A stretch of DNA of 64,000 nt from Sulfitobacter sp. HI0040 (GTDB taxonomy: Bacteria > Pseudomonadota > Alphaproteobacteria > Rhodobacterales > Rhodobacteraceae). The stretch is from NCBI RefSeq assembly GCF_001634885.1, contig NZ_LWEX01000489.1, positions 25,497 through 89,496 on the forward strand, written 5' to 3'. This document shows, piece after piece, positions 18,743 through 27,485 of the stretch; the stretch's first letter is position 1, and each line of letters begins with the position of its first letter. The notes below the pieces were generated by a model. It was not told the DNA's origin. It saw only the letters and a program-made list of their open reading frames with translations, and made no database searches. Position numbers and translations under genes: made by a program.

Positions 18743-19953
18743 GTTTCGCCTCATCACGTCTTGCTCAGGTCAAACCGTCCGCTTCTGCCTGGGTCAGTCA
18801 GGCGGCGAAAGAGGCCAAGGCGCGCGGTGAAGATGTCATTGACCTTGGTCTTGGCGAGCCGGATTTCGACACACCCGACCACATCAAAGAGGCTGCGCAT
18901 CAGGCGGCCTTGCGCGGTGAGACAAAATATCCCCCGACCAATGGCACGCTCGCGATGCGGCAGGCTGTCGTGGACAAGTTCAAACGCGAAAACGCTCTGG
19001 ACTACGCGCTGGACGAAGTGATCGTGTCAAACGGGGCCAAGCAGGTGTTGTTCAACGCTTTCATGGCCACGTTGGAGCCGGGAGACGAGGTGTTGCTGTG
19101 CGCGCCCTATTTCGGTCAGTACAAGGACATTGTGCTTATCCTGGGCGGCGTGCCGGTACCGCTGGAATGCCCAGCTGACGCGGGCTTTCTGCTGACGCCT
19201 GATCAACTGCGGGACGCCATCACGCCCAAAACGCGCTGGCTGCTTTTGAACCAACCGTCAAACCCATCGGGTGCGGTCTATTCGGATGCCGAGATCACGG
19301 CATTGGGCGACGTGCTGGCCGATCATGACCGCGTGCTGGTCCTGTCGGACGAAATCTATGAGCACATCCTGTTTGACGGCCGCGTGTTCCGATCGTTTGC
19401 GGCGCTTTGCCCGAGTTTGAAAGACCGCACTCTGACGGTCAACGGCGTGTCCAAAGCCTATGCCATGACGGGTTGGCGCATTGGCTTTGGTGCTGGGCAC
19501 AAGGAACTGATCGCGGCGATGACCAAAGTACAAAGCCAGATCTCGTCAGGAGCGTGCTCCATCGCCCAAGCGGCTGCCGCGGCCGCATTGAACGGGCCAC
19601 AAGATGAGGTCCGTAACTTTTGCCGGGCGTTCGAGGCGCGCCGTGATCTTGTGGTCGCGCGTGTGGCCCAGATCCCGGGCTTGACGCTGGACGCACCGGA
19701 CGGTGCGTTTTACGGCCTTATCGGCTGCGCGGGTCTAATTGGCGCCAAGACCCCTCTGGGCGAGACGATTGAAGCAGATACAGACGTGACCGCCTATCTT
19801 CTGAAGGCCGCAGGCGTCGCCGCCGTGCCCGGCAGCGCCTATGACCTTTCACCGTTTTTCCGAATTTCAACAGCGGCCTCGGAAGAGGTTCTTAACGATG
19901 CGATGGATCGCATTGCTCGCGCTGTTTCTGACCTCAAAGGACTGACTTTATGA
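18739..19953 (+). CDS. pyridoxal-phosphate aminotransferase, class I/II (AspC-like)
   Basis: A 404-residue fold-type I aminotransferase. The PLP lysine lies in NGVSKAYAMTGWRIGF. Other landmarks: GLGEPDFDTPDHIKEAA, NQPSNPSGAVY (cofactor Asn) and LSDEIYEHI (cofactor Asp and Tyr). It resembles aspartate/prephenate aminotransferases. Overlaps of 4 bp with both neighbours put it in the same translational unit. It likely converts an amino acid to the keto acid used by the aldolase, or the reverse. Confidence 0.92.
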   Translation: MSFASSRLAQVKPSASAWVSQAAKEAKARGEDVIDLGLGEPDFDTPDHIKEAAHQAALRGETKYPPTNGTLAMRQAVVDKFKRENALDYALDEVIVSNGAKQVLFNAFMATLEPGDEVLLCAPYFGQYKDIVLILGGVPVPLECPADAGFLLTPDQLRDAITPKTRWLLLNQPSNPSGAVYSDAEITALGDVLADHDRVLVLSDEIYEHILFDGRVFRSFAALCPSLKDRTLTVNGVSKAYAMTGWRIGFGAGHKELIAAMTKVQSQISSGACSIAQAAAAAALNGPQDEVRNFCRAFEARRDLVVARVAQIPGLTLDAPDGAFYGLIGCAGLIGAKTPLGETIEADTDVTAYLLKAAGVAAVPGSAYDLSPFFRISTAASEEVLNDAMDRIARAVSDLKGLTL

Positions 19954-20786
19954 AAAAGATCGTACTTACCGGCGCGGCTGGTCGCCTTGGTTCCTATCTG
20001 CGAGAGCCACTTTCGAAGATGTGCGAAGACTTCGTATCCTCGGACATTGCGGACAGCGTCACAAATCTTGCGAATGAAACCTACGTAAAGGCAGACATCA
20101 CCGATCTCGACGCCATGGTTGCCCTGCTCGAAGGCGCGGACATGGTGGTGCATTTCGGCGCGGTCGGTGACGAAGCCCCGATGGATGTGCTGTGGGGCCC
20201 GAACTTCTACGGCGCTTACACCGTGTGGGAGGCCGCCTATCGCAACAAGCTGCGCCGCGTTGTCTATGCCTCGTCCATCCATGCGGTTGGCATGCATAAG
20301 AAAACGGACTTCATCGGCATCGACGCGCCGCACAAGCCCGACACGTTCTATGGGCTTGCCAAGTGTTTTGCCGAAGACCTCGCCTCTCTTTACTGGGACA
20401 AACGCGGGGTGGAATCTGTATGCATGCGCATCTTGTCGTGTGCGCAACCGACCAATTCACGCGCCGTGGGCACCTGGCTCAGCTATGATGATCTGATCCA
20501 CATGGTAGAACGCGCCATCAACACGCCCATCACAGGTTTCAGCGTGGTCTACGGCGTGTCGAACAACGATCGTGCACCAGTCGATAACGCCAAGGCGCAA
20601 CACTTGGGCTACCGCCCGAAGGATAACGCGGAGCAATTCGCTGCAGAAATCTATGCCGCAGATGGCCCGCTCGACCCCCATGATCCCGCCAACACCCACC
20701 ACGGCGGCCCGTTTGCATCCGTCGAGTTGGGCAATAGCGGCATGGCCCATCTGAACCTCAGCACAGACGATACCGGAAAGGATTAA
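19950..20786 (+). CDS. NAD-dependent epimerase/dehydratase, uronate-dehydrogenase-like
   Basis: A 278-residue extended SDR with GAAGRLGSYL at the N-terminus, then HFGAVGDEAPMDVLWGPN, YASSIHAVG and the catalytic YGLAK. This pattern and the length match bacterial uronate dehydrogenases (Udh), which oxidise aldoses to aldonolactones with NAD. It overlaps the aminotransferase by 4 bp. In an operon with no sugar genes the substrate may be different, so I call only the family. Confidence 0.85.
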   Translation: MKKIVLTGAAGRLGSYLREPLSKMCEDFVSSDIADSVTNLANETYVKADITDLDAMVALLEGADMVVHFGAVGDEAPMDVLWGPNFYGAYTVWEAAYRNKLRRVVYASSIHAVGMHKKTDFIGIDAPHKPDTFYGLAKCFAEDLASLYWDKRGVESVCMRILSCAQPTNSRAVGTWLSYDDLIHMVERAINTPITGFSVVYGVSNNDRAPVDNAKAQHLGYRPKDNAEQFAAEIYAADGPLDPHDPANTHHGGPFASVELGNSGMAHLNLSTDDTGKD

Positions 20787-20790
20787 GCAC

Positions 20791-21492
20791 ATGGAAAAAG
20801 TTGCACTGATTACAGCGGGCGGATCAGGTATGGGCGCAGATAGCGCGCGCGCCTTGGCCGCGGATGGCTTTAAGGTTGGGATCCTGTCATCCTCCGGCAA
20901 AGGCGAAGCACTTGCCAAAGAACTTGGCGGTGTCGGCATCACAGGCACCAACAAATCTGAAGAAGACCTGCAAAAGCTGGTCGATGCAGCCATGAACCAC
21001 TGGGGCCGTGTCGACGTTTTGGTGAACTCCGCCGGTCATGGACCGCGTGCACCTGTCTTAGAACTCACCGATGAGGACTGGCACGAAGGCATGGAAGTCT
21101 ACTTCCTGAACGCGGTGCGCCCTTCGCGTCTCGTCACACCGATCATGCAAAAACAGGGTGGCGGTGCGATCATCAACATTTCAACCTTTGCAGCGTTTGA
21201 GCCGAACCCTGTGTTTCCAACCTCAGGCGTGATGCGCGCCGGGCTTGCAGCATTCACAAAACTCTTTGCCGACAAATATGCAGCCGAGAACATCCGCATG
21301 AACAACGTGCTTCCAGGGTTCATCGACAGCCTGCCAGAAAAAGAGGAATTCCGCTCGATGATCCCGATGGGCCGCTACGGCAACTCCCTTGGAGAGATCG
21401 CAAGTGTTGTGGCCTTCCTGGCTTCCGAGGGCGGGGCCTATATCACCGGTCAGAATATACGGGTTGATGGGGGGATTACGCGGTCGGTTTAG
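20791..21492 (+). CDS. SDR family protein with an atypical active site
   Basis: A 233-residue Rossmann protein of SDR type: TAGGSGMGADSARALA, then VNSAGHGPRAP in the NNAG position, and the C-terminal ITGQNIRVDGGITRSV. The usual YxxxK is absent. At that place the sequence reads SGVMRAGLAAFTK, with Ser for Tyr and Arg for Lys. It may be a divergent enzyme or a binding protein. It is 4 bp behind the preceding gene and is the last gene of the hyu operon. Confidence 0.82.
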   Translation: MEKVALITAGGSGMGADSARALAADGFKVGILSSSGKGEALAKELGGVGITGTNKSEEDLQKLVDAAMNHWGRVDVLVNSAGHGPRAPVLELTDEDWHEGMEVYFLNAVRPSRLVTPIMQKQGGGAIINISTFAAFEPNPVFPTSGVMRAGLAAFTKLFADKYAAENIRMNNVLPGFIDSLPEKEEFRSMIPMGRYGNSLGEIASVVAFLASEGGAYITGQNIRVDGGITRSV

Positions 21493-21503
21493 TATCCACT
21501 CCT

Positions 21504-21920
21504 TGGAGTAAACCCACCGGCAGCCACTGCGTTTTCTACCATCGCTACCATATCGTCTGGTCAACCAAGTACCGCTACAAAGTGCTGCAGGGCGACATTC
21601 GACTGCGTGCCCGTGACATCTGCCGCCAGGTTTGCAGCGAGAAGGGCGTCGACATTATCCGTGGTGTGCTGTCATCGGACCATGTCCACATGTTCGTGTC
21701 GGTGCCGCCCAGGCTCGCGGTGAGCGATCTGGTGCGGCTGATGAAGGGCCGCTCCTCACACAAGGTCCAACGTGAATTCCCTGAGCTACGCAAGCGCTAC
21801 TGGGGACGGCGCTTTTGGGGCCGGGGATATTTCTCGACGACCAACGGTGCCATCACCGAAAACATCGTACTTCAGTACCTGGAGCAGCATATCGCCGATC
21901 CTACCGGCGCCAGCCGGTAG
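21504..21920 (+). CDS. tnpA: IS200/IS605-type Y1 transposase TnpA, possibly without a start codon
   Basis: The frame gives SKPTGSHCVFYHRYHIVWSTK and then a full TnpA: the HUH metal motif in SSDHVHMFVS and the Y1 nucleophile in VLQYLEQH. This matches IS200-type single-strand transposases of about 140 residues. I see no ATG, GTG or TTG in the frame before GTG 21582; the codon where the family start would be reads TGG (21504). So the element may be inactive, or the shorter form from 21582 is all that is made. It lies 11 bp behind the last SDR gene. Element ends were not resolved. Confidence 0.8.
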   Translation, partial: WSKPTGSHCVFYHRYHIVWSTKYRYKVLQGDIRLRARDICRQVCSEKGVDIIRGVLSSDHVHMFVSVPPRLAVSDLVRLMKGRSSHKVQREFPELRKRYWGRRFWGRGYFSTTNGAITENIVLQYLEQHIADPTGASR

Positions 21921-22142
21921 TGGTTCAGTACCAATTATAGTGAGCCTGGGAGCATCGCTAGTCGCCGGCGCGCTTGGGGCTTGTCATCGACGAAGTCCCC
22001 TATCCGCGCTTGGTTGCCATTTATGCATCTTGCAGCATCGGTTATTTTGGGCTCTCAACCGGCTTTCGCTGCCAGTTGTTCCAATGTCCGGTATGCTGGC
22101 AAGACCCTTTAGTGAAACGGGACTGCCGCCTCTCAATCGACC

Positions 22143-22370
22143 CTATCCACTCTCGCCACTTCCGATCCGCGTGAGCGCATCGAAGTCGATTTCTTGTTTC
22201 TGCTCGTCACTTATGTCTGGCCGGATTTCAGATACCGGCTTGGGCCCATGGACGTCCCACATCACCGCATGCGCGCCTGTAGTCCAGCGATACACCCAAC
22301 CAACGATACTGCACCCATCGGTCCCGATCAGATTTGCGATCGCGACGCCCTCACCTTTATCATCGTTCAC
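22143..22370 (-). CDS. small hypothetical protein
   Basis: A 75-residue reading frame starting at GTG 22370 with AGGAAG 10 nt upstream. The sequence is acidic and soluble (GWVYRWTTGAHAVMWDVHG, then ISDEQKQEIDFDALTRIG) and looks more like a true protein than the random frames opposite it. I do not recognise a family. Confidence 0.45.
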   Translation of the reverse strand: MNDDKGEGVAIANLIGTDGCSIVGWVYRWTTGAHAVMWDVHGPKPVSEIRPDISDEQKQEIDFDALTRIGSGESG

Positions 22371-22537
22371 TGTTTACGGACTTCCTGCACTATGGCGCTG
22401 ATATTGCAGCGTGACGAACTGCTGTGCTCGCCAGCACCGCTTGCCGCGCTTGGGAGATGTTGGCTAACTGCTCTTTCTTGAGGAGCTCACTTCACATGGG
22501 GACTCACGGAGGGGAGCGTCCCAAAACTGCTTTGCTG

Positions 22538-22795
22538 TCAAATCCTGTGGTCGGGTTCCGTGGCGGCTTCGACAATCGACAGGATTTCATTTTTGTCAAA
22601 GCCAATGACCCTCGCCAGAACCGTGAACTCCACGACGTCGATACGACGCTCGCCGCTTTCGAGACGTGCCACAAATGACTGGTGGCGTTTGAGCTTCGCC
22701 GCCAACTGCTGCTGGCTGAGACCCGCATTCTGACGTGCATCAACCAACGCACGGACGAGCGCCAACTGGCCATTTGTTCTGATTGTTTTCGCCAC
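22538..22795 (-). CDS. XRE family helix-turn-helix regulator
   Basis: An 85-residue Cro/CI-type DNA-binding protein. The HTH spans about residues 16-65: ARQNAGLSQQQLAAKLKRHQSFVARLESGERRIDVVEF. It is almost only the DNA-binding domain. A short perfect inverted repeat lies 44-60 bp upstream and is a candidate autoregulatory site. Its location just ahead of the VirB operon makes it a candidate regulator of transfer genes. Confidence 0.85.
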   Translation of the reverse strand: MAKTIRTNGQLALVRALVDARQNAGLSQQQLAAKLKRHQSFVARLESGERRIDVVEFTVLARVIGFDKNEILSIVEAATEPDHRI

Positions 22796-22838
22796 GCGTC
22801 ACATACCTTTTGTGACGTCGCTAGCGGATGAAATCCGT

Positions 22839-22855
22839 TATCTAAAAAGTAGATA
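22839..22855. promoter_or_regulatory. inverted repeat upstream of the XRE gene
   Basis: TATCTA-AAAAG-TAGATA, a perfect 6-bp inverted repeat with 5-bp spacer, lies between the XRE gene and the adjacent secreted-protein gene. Spacing is typical for a Cro/CI dimer site. Confidence 0.5.
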
Positions 22856-22919
22856 TTTGAGGGTGTTATCGGCGTCTGGTTTCCATTGGCTGCAAGTCTG
22901 ATGCACACCCAATCGCCCA

Positions 22920-23240
22920 TCAATCCCCCACCAGTTCCAGAAACCGACCGTAGTCCTGACTGACTTCGCGGGCTTCCTCAAAAGCACGCGCACGCTCCTG
23001 CTCAAGGCAGCGGAAGTAGTCCTGAATGTCCGTGATGTAGACCTCGAAGTCCCGACGGATGATGTCGGCGTAGTCCCGGGCGGCCTGCGAATCGCTGGGA
23101 ACGAAGGGCCGGACCGGGGCGAGACAGGATCCCGCCTGGCTTGCAGCCGGAACGAGCATCACCAATGCCGTAGCCTGTATCGCCACCCATCGGCTCAACC
23201 GCAGGTTTCTGAAACCCCTATTTTCCTTGATAGACGCCAA
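22920..23240 (-). CDS. secreted hypothetical protein
   Basis: A 106-residue protein with a signal-peptide-like stretch WVAIQATALVMLVPAASQAGS and a helical, charged mature part (DYADIIRRDFEVYITDIQDY). It starts at TTG 23240 or at a later GTG within the leader; the exact start is uncertain. It is divergent from the VirB operon across a promoter that holds the shared palindrome, so it is probably part of the transfer system. Function unknown. Confidence 0.65.
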   Translation of the reverse strand: MASIKENRGFRNLRLSRWVAIQATALVMLVPAASQAGSCLAPVRPFVPSDSQAARDYADIIRRDFEVYITDIQDYFRCLEQERARAFEEAREVSQDYGRFLELVGD

Positions 23241-23303
23241 TGGCCGTGCCTAGAGTTTGAGTAACCGAGATACAGCCGTATCTGCCGCATTATATCTTGC
23301 GGT

Positions 23304-23322
23304 TAATAATATACTATCGTAA
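23304..23322. promoter_or_regulatory. shared palindrome upstream of the VirB operon (copy B)
   Basis: TTAATAATATACTATCGTAA; the reverse strand reads TTACGATAGTATATTATTAA. It contains the same 11-mer TAGTATATTAT as copies A and C. It lies between the secreted-protein gene on the minus strand and the first gene of the VirB operon, so it could control both. Confidence 0.6.
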
Positions 23323-23383
23323 CTCTGGGCTTCAAGTGGGAATGCCCGGGCGTTGCGCGTTTGAAGAAAGCGTGAGCCGGGCC

Positions 23384-23737
23384 ATGAACTGGGACATCGA
23401 AGCACCAAATGTGGTTACGGAAGCACGTTTCCGCGAACTCGTGGAAAGTGGCTATAGCGCTGAAATCCTGTGCCAGGAGTCGGCACACAAGAAGGGCCCG
23501 AGTTATTACGGGGTCTGGATCATGCGCGTCGTCTCTGACGATGGCGTGGAAAAGCTGCTGGTCACGGCCCGTACCCGCACGACCTATAACGACATCAAAA
23601 TCCGTGAGTTCAAAACCATCACGGGCGTGGTCTCTTTCCTCATCGGAATCGGTTTCTCCCATGCCGATGTCCCGCTCGAGGAGGGCCAGCGGACGACACA
23701 CAAACTGGCTGCGACCGACAAGGGCGGCAGCAAGTAG
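23384..23737 (+). CDS. hypothetical protein, first gene of the VirB operon
   Basis: A 117-residue soluble protein from ATG 23384 (MNWDIEAPN); ATG 23342 would add 14 residues. It has [22 protein letters not shown] and [19 protein letters not shown]. No named domain is recognised. It overlaps the transglycosylase gene by about 70 bp in another frame, so the two are translated from one message. The role is probably accessory to the type IV secretion system. Confidence 0.6.
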   Translation: MNWDIEAPNVVTEARFRELVESGYSAEILCQESAHKKGPSYYGVWIMRVVSDDGVEKLLVTARTRTTYNDIKIREFKTITGVVSFLIGIGFSHADVPLEEGQRTTHKLAATDKGGSK

Positions 23738-24395
23738 TCTTCTTTTCCTCGGCTTTCTGGCGGGTCCCGCCACTGCGCAGATGGTGCTGGTCATGGAGAG
23801 CGATGGCTCTTTGACCCCGTCCCGCTCCCAGGACAGCTTTGCCCGCAATTACAATGACGGCATTGGACAAGGTTCAGCGGCCGATGATCTGGCAATCTTT
23901 GGCGAACGGGACGCTGAACCAGAAGACATCCAATTGGCAGCCCTCTCACGGCCTGCGCCCCTACCCCGCGCCGATATCCTCACGGCCATCGAGGCCACCG
24001 CCTTTCGCTATGCCGGGCATCCCGGGCTACGCGGCGCGGAACTCTCGGTTCGCGATTGGCTAACCCTCTACCGGGCCAATATCGAGGTGGAGAGCGCCTA
24101 CCGGCAGGATGCGGTCTCGAGTGCAGGCGCCATTGGCCTTGGTCAATTGATGCCAGCGACGGCGCGCGACCTCGGTGTCGACCCGCGTGATCCTATTCAG
24201 AACCTAGACGGTTCCGCCCGCTACCTCGCGATGATGCTGGAGACGTTCGGCGATCCGCGGCTCGCGCTCGCAGCCTACAACGCCGGACCGGATGCGGTCC
24301 GCCAGTACGGCGGCATTCCCCCCTACAGAGAAACCCAGACCCACGTGGCCCGTGTCATGGCCGTCGTGGCCCGATTGGAAGGATCAAATTCATGA
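23667..24395 (+). CDS. virB1: lytic transglycosylase, VirB1-like
   Basis: A 242-residue secreted enzyme that locally opens peptidoglycan for assembly of the secretion channel. It has a signal peptide ending [11 protein letters not shown] and a SLT domain with the catalytic glutamate in [19 protein letters not shown] followed by [14 protein letters not shown] and [10 protein letters not shown]. The start is uncertain: ATG 23667 or ATG 23661, both inside the preceding gene. It overlaps the VirB2 gene by 4 bp. Confidence 0.85.
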   Translation: MSRSRRASGRHTNWLRPTRAAASSLLFLGFLAGPATAQMVLVMESDGSLTPSRSQDSFARNYNDGIGQGSAADDLAIFGERDAEPEDIQLAALSRPAPLPRADILTAIEATAFRYAGHPGLRGAELSVRDWLTLYRANIEVESAYRQDAVSSAGAIGLGQLMPATARDLGVDPRDPIQNLDGSARYLAMMLETFGDPRLALAAYNAGPDAVRQYGGIPPYRETQTHVARVMAVVARLEGSNS

Positions 24396-24685
24396 GACAG
24401 ATTTCAAACCTCTTTGTCGCCTCGCTCGCGCTCTTCCTGCTCGTCGCAGAGCCTGCGCTTGCCCAGAGCATCGATCTCTCGCCGATCCAAAGCCTGCTAC
24501 AGGGCATCGTCGATGCGCTGACCGGCCCGCTTGGCGTTGTCATCGCGACGCTTGCCGTGCTCGGTGTTTTCTTGAGCTGGTTCTTCAACATCATCGATCT
24601 ACGACAGGCCCTCTGGGTGCTTGTCGGCATTGCCGGCGTCGCTGCCGCCCCCACGATCGTTGCCGCGGTCTTTGCCGGTGGCTGA
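24392..24685 (+). CDS. virB2: VirB2/TrbC-type pilin
   Basis: A 97-residue prepilin: signal sequence to PALAQ (residue about 25), then two hydrophobic helices ([19 protein letters not shown] and [19 protein letters not shown]) separated by a short polar loop. This is the layout of VirB2 pilins, the major subunit of the conjugative pilus. It lies between VirB1 and VirB3 genes, as expected. Confidence 0.88.
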   Translation: MRQISNLFVASLALFLLVAEPALAQSIDLSPIQSLLQGIVDALTGPLGVVIATLAVLGVFLSWFFNIIDLRQALWVLVGIAGVAAAPTIVAAVFAGG

Positions 24686-24956
24686 GCGCGCGCCTCTGTT
24701 TCTGGGTCTCGTGCGCCCGCCCAAGCTTCTGGGCCTGCCCATCATGTACGCGATGGTCTGGCTCTTCGGTTCGGTGCTGCTCTTTGTCTGGGTCCAGCAC
24801 GTCGCGGTGCTGGGCGTGGCCGCCCTGCTCTATCCCGTGCTTTGGAAGGCCGCGGACTGGGATCCGCGCTTCATCGACGTGATGATAACGGCACTGCAGG
24901 AAACCCCGCCGACGCGGAACCGCACTATCCATGGCGGGGACAGTTATGCGCCCTAA
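24678..24956 (+). CDS. virB3: VirB3-like inner-membrane protein
   Basis: A 92-residue protein starting at GTG 24678 inside the end of the pilin gene ([21 protein letters not shown]). It has a hydrophobic hairpin and a C-terminal stretch WDPRFIDVMITAL, which is the usual VirB3 layout and length. VirB3 works with the VirB4 ATPase at the inner membrane. It overlaps the VirB4 gene by 11 bp. Confidence 0.88.
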   Translation: MAERAPLFLGLVRPPKLLGLPIMYAMVWLFGSVLLFVWVQHVAVLGVAALLYPVLWKAADWDPRFIDVMITALQETPPTRNRTIHGGDSYAP

Positions 24957-27321
24957 TACTGCCATGGACGAAACGCTCGATCCCCGCACAATGACTCCCG
25001 ACTGGTATGCCCGTGAAACACGCCTCGCGCATATGCTTCCTTACGTCAGCCTGGTCGATGACCGCACCGTGCGGACACGGGTGAACGAGCTCTTCCAGTG
25101 CATCCGGCTCGAAGGGATCAACAGCTACACGAAGGATGATGCCTATCTCGACAAGGTGACCGCGCTCTTTGCCCGGATCATCGCGCAGCTGGGACCGGAG
25201 TTCAGCTACTACGTCCACAAGGTCTCGAAGGCGATCACGCCGGACCTCGAGCCTGTGCGCGAAGACAGTTTTGCCGGAGAAGTCGACCGCCTCTGGCGCG
25301 CGAAACTCGAAACCAGCGGTCTGCGCGACAAGACACTGACGCTCACCGTCATTCACCGCCCGCCTCCGAAAAGCGTCCTGCCGTTCCTGAACCGCAGCGC
25401 GCCGGATCGCCTCAAGGAAGCAACCGAGAAGCGCCTGCGCCGTCTGGGCGAGGCCGTGAGTGTCTTCCTGTCAGGCCTGACGGAGCTGAATCCGCGCGTG
25501 CTAACCGCCAAAAGCGGCGAGTTGATCGGGTTTCTAGGGGCGCTCAACACGGGAACGGAACTGCCGCTCTATCCGGCCAATACCTACGGCTTCCTATCTT
25601 TCAATGTCGCGAATACCCGCGTGACGTTTCACGGCGATCACTTCGAGCTCTCCGAAGGCGTGGTGGGTCATCGCTACGGCAAGAGTTTCACCATCGGGGA
25701 ATATTCCGAGGCCACCTCCTGCACCATGTTCGACATGCTGAATCTGCCGGTCGACATGATCGTCACCCATTCCTTCACGCCGATCAATTCCAACCTCATG
25801 GCGGGTCGGATCAAGCGGCAAAAGCGACAGATGCAGGCGAGCCAGGACGCGGCCCTGTCGCTCATGGAAGCGCTCGACATTGCTGCCGATGATCTCGAGG
25901 CCAAGCGCCAAAGCTTCGGCGAGCACCATATGGTCGTGACCATCTTCTGCGACACGCTGGATGAGCTGCAGACTCTGAGCGCCGAGATCGTCAACGCCGC
26001 TGCCACCGAGGGCGTGAAGATGATCGGCGAACGGGTGGCGGCAAAGGCGCATTACCTGAGCCAGCATCCCGGCAACCAACCCAAGCGCGTGCGTGCCAGT
26101 GCGATCACCAATCGAAACTTCGCGGATTTCGCAGCCTTCCACCGGACCCAACTCGGCAAACCCGCCACGAAAACCCCTTGGGGCCGCGTCATCACCTATC
26201 TGCCCACGCCCGAGCAGAGCGCCTATCGGTTTTCCTATCACGAGCAAGGCTCGCCCGACAAAGAACCGACCAGCGGGCATACACTGATTATGGGGCGGCC
26301 CGGGTCAGGTAAGTCTGTGCTTTCCGCATTCCTCATGACACAGGCCCGCAGGGCGGGGGCACGGGTCTTCATCTTCGACTACCGTCTCGGTATGGAGATG
26401 GCGGTCCGCGCGAATGGGGGGCGCTATGCGTCTTTGAAAGCCGGGCAACCCACGGGCCTCAACCCGCTCTGGACCGAGACCGATGCGCGCGGCACAGCAT
26501 GGCTCTCGGACTGGCTTGCGACCTTGCTTTATCGTGCCGACAAGCCGCTGACGCCTGCACAGACCAACCGCATCCAGGAAGTCGTCCGCCAGAACGCGCA
26601 GGCCACCAATCCGGCCCTGCGGAACTGGCGGGATTTCGCATCACTTTTTGTGTCCACCGATGATGGCGGTGATCTGCACCAACGCCTGCTCGAATGGACG
26701 GAAGAAGGCCGCTACGGCTGGATCTTCGGCCAGACGTTGGAAGACACCTTCTCGCTGGAAGGCGATGTGGTGGGTTTCGATCTCACTGGCATTCTAGACA
26801 GCGAGGCCGACAAGGAACGGATGGCGGTCCTATCCTATCTCTTCCGCCGGGTCGAGCGCGAGATCGAGGATCGTCGCCCCACAATCATCGTGATCGACGA
26901 GGCCTGGAAGGCGCTCGACAACGCGTATTTCGCCGAGCGGCTGTCGAACTGGCTCGTGACCGCGCGCAAGCAGAACACCGTCGCGGTGATGATGACGCAA
27001 TACGCCAGCCAGCTCGAGCGCACCCGAACCGGCAAGACCATCGTCGAGGCGGTTCCCACGCAAATTCTGCTGCCGAACATCCGCGCCCATGCCGCCGACT
27101 ACGCGATGCTCAATCTCTATGAGAAGGAACTCGATGTGCTTCTCAATACCGGCAGCGACAGCCGCCTTGCGCTCATCCGCGACGACCAGGGCTCGATCGT
27201 CGTCGATGCCGATCTGAGCGCCCTCGGGCCCAATCTCACCATCCTCGGCGGCATGGAAAAAGGCGAGGCGCTGGTCGGCGCCGATTACCGCGACCGCCCA
27301 GACTTTTGGAGGCTTGCATGA
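24946..27321 (+). CDS. virB4: VirB4-type conjugation ATPase
   Basis: A 791-residue ATPase powering pilus assembly and substrate transfer. It has the CagE/TrbE/VirB N-terminal domain, Walker A GRPGSGKS near residue 450 and Walker B IIVIDEAW near 646, with QYASQLERTRTGKTIVE following. The length is typical. ATG 24946 follows GGGGACAG; ATG 24931 would overlap the VirB3 gene more. It couples to the small lipoprotein gene by an ATGA overlap. Confidence 0.94.
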   Translation: MRPNTAMDETLDPRTMTPDWYARETRLAHMLPYVSLVDDRTVRTRVNELFQCIRLEGINSYTKDDAYLDKVTALFARIIAQLGPEFSYYVHKVSKAITPDLEPVREDSFAGEVDRLWRAKLETSGLRDKTLTLTVIHRPPPKSVLPFLNRSAPDRLKEATEKRLRRLGEAVSVFLSGLTELNPRVLTAKSGELIGFLGALNTGTELPLYPANTYGFLSFNVANTRVTFHGDHFELSEGVVGHRYGKSFTIGEYSEATSCTMFDMLNLPVDMIVTHSFTPINSNLMAGRIKRQKRQMQASQDAALSLMEALDIAADDLEAKRQSFGEHHMVVTIFCDTLDELQTLSAEIVNAAATEGVKMIGERVAAKAHYLSQHPGNQPKRVRASAITNRNFADFAAFHRTQLGKPATKTPWGRVITYLPTPEQSAYRFSYHEQGSPDKEPTSGHTLIMGRPGSGKSVLSAFLMTQARRAGARVFIFDYRLGMEMAVRANGGRYASLKAGQPTGLNPLWTETDARGTAWLSDWLATLLYRADKPLTPAQTNRIQEVVRQNAQATNPALRNWRDFASLFVSTDDGGDLHQRLLEWTEEGRYGWIFGQTLEDTFSLEGDVVGFDLTGILDSEADKERMAVLSYLFRRVEREIEDRRPTIIVIDEAWKALDNAYFAERLSNWLVTARKQNTVAVMMTQYASQLERTRTGKTIVEAVPTQILLPNIRAHAADYAMLNLYEKELDVLLNTGSDSRLALIRDDQGSIVVDADLSALGPNLTILGGMEKGEALVGADYRDRPDFWRLA

Positions 27322-27485
27322 TCCGCATTCTTCTAGCAGTGGCAGCGCTCGGCGCGCTGGCCTCCTGCGCCCCGTACCAGGAGCCGCAGGCCAATTGCTT
27401 CACCTTTCTGGCCTCGACGGCACCCGTCGCACCCGATTGTACCTTCACGCCTCTAGATAGGCCGGAGGGCGACATTGAAGTCTAG
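27318..27485 (+). CDS. virB7: small VirB7-like lipoprotein
   Basis: A 55-residue gene lying between VirB4 and the second transglycosylase. It reads MIRILLAVAALGALASC, a classic lipoprotein signal with the lipobox LASC (Cys17), followed by a short mature part with two more cysteines and many prolines. The length and location match VirB7, the outer-membrane lipoprotein that disulfide-links to VirB9. The ATGA overlap with VirB4 and the 11-bp overlap with the next gene show it is translated in the operon. Confidence 0.75.
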   Translation: MIRILLAVAALGALASCAPYQEPQANCFTFLASTAPVAPDCTFTPLDRPEGDIEV

